Origin: Otis tarda
Lineage: Eukaryota; Chordata; Aves; Otidiformes; Otididae
Assembly (NCBI GenBank): GCA_026413225.1
Contig: CM048557.1
Span: 66,454,987 to 66,518,986, forward strand
Direction: 5' to 3'
Length of the DNA stretch: 64,000 nt
The position numbers and the translations under genes were made by a program. The notes below the pieces were generated by a model, which did no database searches, was not told the DNA's origin, and was given only the letters and a program-made list of their open reading frames with translations. Of the stretch, positions 60,266 through 64,000 are shown in pieces. Position 1 is the first letter of the stretch. Every line of letters starts with the position of its first letter.

Positions 60266-63212
60266 GCACTTAGTGCACGTGAAAGAGAGAGCTGTGACAG
60301 AAATGCTTTTATGCTTGTATCTGTTAGGAGTGTCACTAGGACAAACTTTGCAAGGCAGGGGTCAGAGCTGTGTCCCTCAGAGCTTGCAGTTAAAGTAGAG
60401 AAGTGGGTTTGCTTTTGGGTAGAGGGGAACAGACTGGGAGAACCAGCGTGCTTGGGACCCCATAACAGGTCTAAGGTGAATCAAGAAGGGAGCCCACGAA
60501 TCCTGAGTCCCATAGGGTTGGGTTGCAAAATGTTTGAACGTATGTGTTTGTGGAGCCCTCAGGATCTATAGAAAATGCTGAACCATGTCTTGCCTAATGT
60601 ATCATTTGCCTTTCTGATGTAGAGAACTTCCCAATAGCTTCAAATTCAGCCAGGAACAAGTCCAGTCCCTAAACCTTTGGCCCAGGGTTTAGAGCTCTGG
60701 GACAAACTGGTCCACCTCACGAGGCTGTCACAGAGCCGTGTGCACCCCTTTGCTTTCATGGAGTCAGCATTTTAAGTCTGGGTGGTCCTTAGGTCTGACA
60801 CACTGCACATCCCAGACTGGATCATTTTATTAAATTAGAATCAGTGCAAAGTTCAGCAAATTCACTTCTGCTTCGAACTGCTTTTGCAGAATTCTTGGAA
60901 GGCTGTTTGTTTGTCTAATGCACAACTTGCTGCTAGGAACGGAATATTTCAGCTCAGCAGGGGCTGATGACAGATGTCACCCAGCGGTGCTTCCCTGCCA
61001 GCAGTCACCGAGCGTGACTCCCAAGGCCGAGCTTCCAGTTGCAGCACTTGAAAAAAAAAGGAAATGTGGAATCACTCACTGCAGTGTTTCAAGAGGTTGT
61101 ACAGGAAACTTGTGTTCAGCTGGTCCTTGTTTGAGCAAAATGCAAATTCAGGCTGCTCCTTGGCGGTCAAAATGACAGTGGAGTAAAAAGGAGATTAATT
61201 CATTCAGAAATAGGAAGAAAAATTGAAATATAGTACTCCACGGCTTATATTTTATTTTCTGAAACACTACATGTTTTGGCATGGTAGTAAACCTGAATAT
61301 TGATAGTGCTTATTTCTAACGTAATTTTCTTACTGAATGCACTTTGGGGTTATTTTCATAAAGGCACGTGTTGCAGCTGGTATAGGTGGGGAGATGTCAT
61401 GTAAGACATTGCTGTATGCAGCTGGAAGAGTCTTGTGAACTCAACTCCCTGGCATTTTCCGGAATTATAGCAACGGTAACGTTTTGCTGTATAGGCAGAC
61501 CTTTTCCTACACTTATTTAGTTGTTGGGTCACAGCTCTTCATCTTCCAGGAGACAGTTTCCCCCCTAGATGACCTCTTTCTCTGGCAAGTCAACACCTGG
61601 GATATTACCCATATCAGCGAATCCAGCTATGGGTCTTGATAAGAGAAATATCTACTGCAAGCTCAGCACTTCGGTGGATGGATTTATTCAATTTTCAGGG
61701 TGTCATGCTTTTATCTGCCATCCTGCAGTCCTTTTAGAAGGGAACCATCTTGTTTTGCTGCTCTTCACACAGTACATCATGGAAAGTACCTGATTGTTTA
61801 ATTCACACTGTAGCCCCCTATGAATCCTTTAATTTTTGTCTGTGGGCCTCAGACATTTTAAAGCAGGGGCAAACGTTGAGTGAGTCCTATATGACTTGAT
61901 GAGTAGCATAGGACACAGCACTTCACCCTGGGATTCTTGCCTAAAAACCATGAGTGCTGGTGGACCTGAGTGTATCTTAAAGTAAAATATGCACAACTCC
62001 CCAAATCTCCGTAATTCTCCATATAGTAGAAAAAATCCTTCACAGGTATGAACTGAATGCACAAATGTAGAGGACCTGGTGACCATGAAGCACTTCTAGA
62101 CATCAGTCTGACTTTCTTGGTTACAAGAACTGAATTAGAAATCCCAGAAGTATCTCAGGATGCTTTGGAATACATTAAAAATCCGGAGAAAATGTGACAG
62201 TGTGGAAAACTCCAGAGTTATAAATGTATTTGTGGGTATGTGTGTGGGGAAATATCTCTTTCAGAACACAATTTTTGCTCCTACAAGGTAACAAGATTTT
62301 TAACTGTCATAAGTTCACTTTTCTTGACCTAGTTACTGCATATCTGAGGTCTTTTGGGAGAAAGCTCAGAAACATATTCACTGCTGTTGTGGATTCAATA
62401 AATGTCTGCCCCTTCTCCTCTTTGGAGAAGTTGTGAGGAAGATGAATCAACTGATGGCGATAGCAAAAGAAAATGGAAATCACTGAGTTTGTGGATCACC
62501 TGGCTTCCAGCTCTACATGGCTTTGGTCTTTTCTTCAGTCCATCCTGACACAGCAAAGCCTCATGACTTCTTCTTTGGTATCCATGAGCAAATCTGATGG
62601 GTTCCTTGAAGGTGTGCATTAATGGTGTGCACCATGAAAGGCATTGCACAAGTTGATTTGAAAGAGGTTTGCTTCTTTCTTCATCTATAGGTGTACTGTG
62701 GCCACTTCTCTGTGAATTTCAGCATTTTGGCTGCTCTGAGTCAGTTTTTATGAGTGTCTCTATTTGGCATGCAAGGTAGGGGTCATCTCAACTGATTGCA
62801 GACACCTACAGTGTGCCCATCAGCACCTGAGCCATTTGTTCTGGACTCCCTTTAGAGTCACAGGGGATAAATAGACACTTTTAAGATATGATTCATCTGG
62901 TGTTGTGGGACTGAGAGAAATTATGCCTGTCTCTCTTGACTGACCTAAAGTGCATTGGGAGGACTGGTTCTGATGGAAGTACCTACGCAGTGGATACGTG
63001 CCTTGAAACAGATGAATCTCTCTCCAACCAGAGTACTGCTTGCCGTCTCCTACTAGATGAGCAAGCAAGGCTTGAAGTAAACCTCAGACAAGTGAATGGA
63101 AACTAAAGTAACCAAGAAACTTTGAAATGCGCTATCTGGTAGTGCAGGGGCAGCATCCAAAAGTTTGCAAAACTAGCAAAAAGAAGCAATCCTAACATAT
63201 AGATGAGCACTG

Positions 63213-63226
63213 AAAAAAAAAAAAAA
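63213..63226. repeat. Poly-A tract (14)
   Basis: Simple homopolymer with no readable retrocopy upstream. Confidence 0.85.
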
Positions 63227-64000
63227 GTTAATCATATGATTTAACAGTCACTGGTAAAATAATGGCTGTGGGTGCGAGTATGCGCGTGGAGACAATGCTT
63301 ACAAATGACTGAACAGAGAAGCTACTATCCTGGTTCAAGGTAAGGATGCGCCCTGTACAGAAATGTATGTACAATCTTAACTAATTCGTTGCAAAAAGAA
63401 TCAAAACCATTATCAGTAATGCAAGGAAGAAAGGAAGATTGTGTGATAATGAAAGATATGACCTGATGCAGTTATCTTCGCTCCTACTGCAAGCAGTACC
63501 TAAAAAAAAAAAGGAAAAGAATTTAAATCTCATCAATAAGAAAATTGTTGCACACCTGGGGTCCAAACATCTGGGAAGTGCTGTATTAGTGAAACCATCT
63601 CCAGGCTTACGGGGCGGATGAAAACGGCAAGCGCCAGCCACCTGCAATTTTAAATCGCTAATTTGGAAAGATGTGTCTGTGCCATCCGATTTCAAAAGCA
63701 CCGTACAAGCTGCCTAGTCACTGTTATTACTGTGATCCTAACGTATTCATGTCTCGGCGCACAGGGATTTAGACGCACACAGTGACTCTGTGTCTTAAGA
63801 TGAGTCTCCGCGCCCCTCAGAATGCCTTTAATTCCGAACCACTGGGGGTTATATTCCTCTCTTGATGTGCTAGGATTTATATCCATCACTCCTGGTAATA
63901 CTCATGGGAATTGCATGCATGAATCACCTTTCAAGAATCCTCACAATATTTAGTTTCTGGAGTTTTCTCATGTTTCTCATCCTTCACATCGCATTTCTTG

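Larger units (their letters stand above)
60050..64000. other. Unique non-coding DNA
   Basis: There is no gene or recognised repeat apart from homopolymers at 60244-60265 (T) and 63213-63226 (A). A minus frame of 106 codons (63381-63701) is unrecognised. Confidence 0.5.

Noticed and set aside
1..64000. CRISPR arrays, phage or bacterial operons, toxin-antitoxin or defence systems
   Set aside because: No direct-repeat/spacer arrays, no ribosome-binding-site-led gene strings, and the repeat content is avian nuclear.

Overview
The window is vertebrate nuclear DNA, almost certainly from a neognath bird. It is moderately AT-rich, CpG-poor outside a few pockets, and carries no bacterial-style operons. 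The lineage call rests on its repeats. Nine CR1 LINE fragments are present, most ending in the CR1 3' signature, a tandem ATTCTATG-type octamer after a GGTCCCTTCCAACC-like block. There is also one avian ERVL-type solo LTR with an exact 5-bp target duplication, and two old amniote CORE-SINE (MIR-type) copies.

Layout. 1-8445 is unique non-coding DNA with one CR1 fragment (2072-2302) and an AT-rich block near 6.0-7.0 kb. 8446-16624 holds three CR1 copies (one on minus, two on plus) in otherwise unique sequence. 16625-22387 is featureless. 22388-23559 is the solo LTR with its duplication. 23560-34552 has an ancient CR1 (24943-25284), an old CORE-SINE fragment (31146-31268) and a 62-bp CR1 tail (34491-34552). 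34553-45962 is unique DNA with a few open-frame curiosities on the minus strand, a CpG pocket around 38.4-38.6 kb and a degenerate tRNA-like sequence (41976-42048). 45963-50004 has two CR1 copies. 50.6-53.4 kb is the most CpG-dense part. A near full-length CORE-SINE lies at 53883-54165, and the rest is unique DNA with one CR1 (58887-59100) and a 74-bp tandem duplication (59902-60049).

I find no confident protein-coding gene. The longest open frames (204 and 181 codons) lie antisense inside the LTR, and several others are CR1 shadows. The coding content I can recognise is decayed C-terminal CR1 ORF2 (reverse-transcriptase polyprotein) in the LINE fragments. The window therefore reads as a gene desert or the interior of a very large intron. 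I see no convincing new biological system. The best leads are the hairpin at a CR1 breakpoint, the long-surviving CORE-SINE, the CpG pockets, and a few AT-rich homeodomain-site-rich blocks that could be conserved enhancers.
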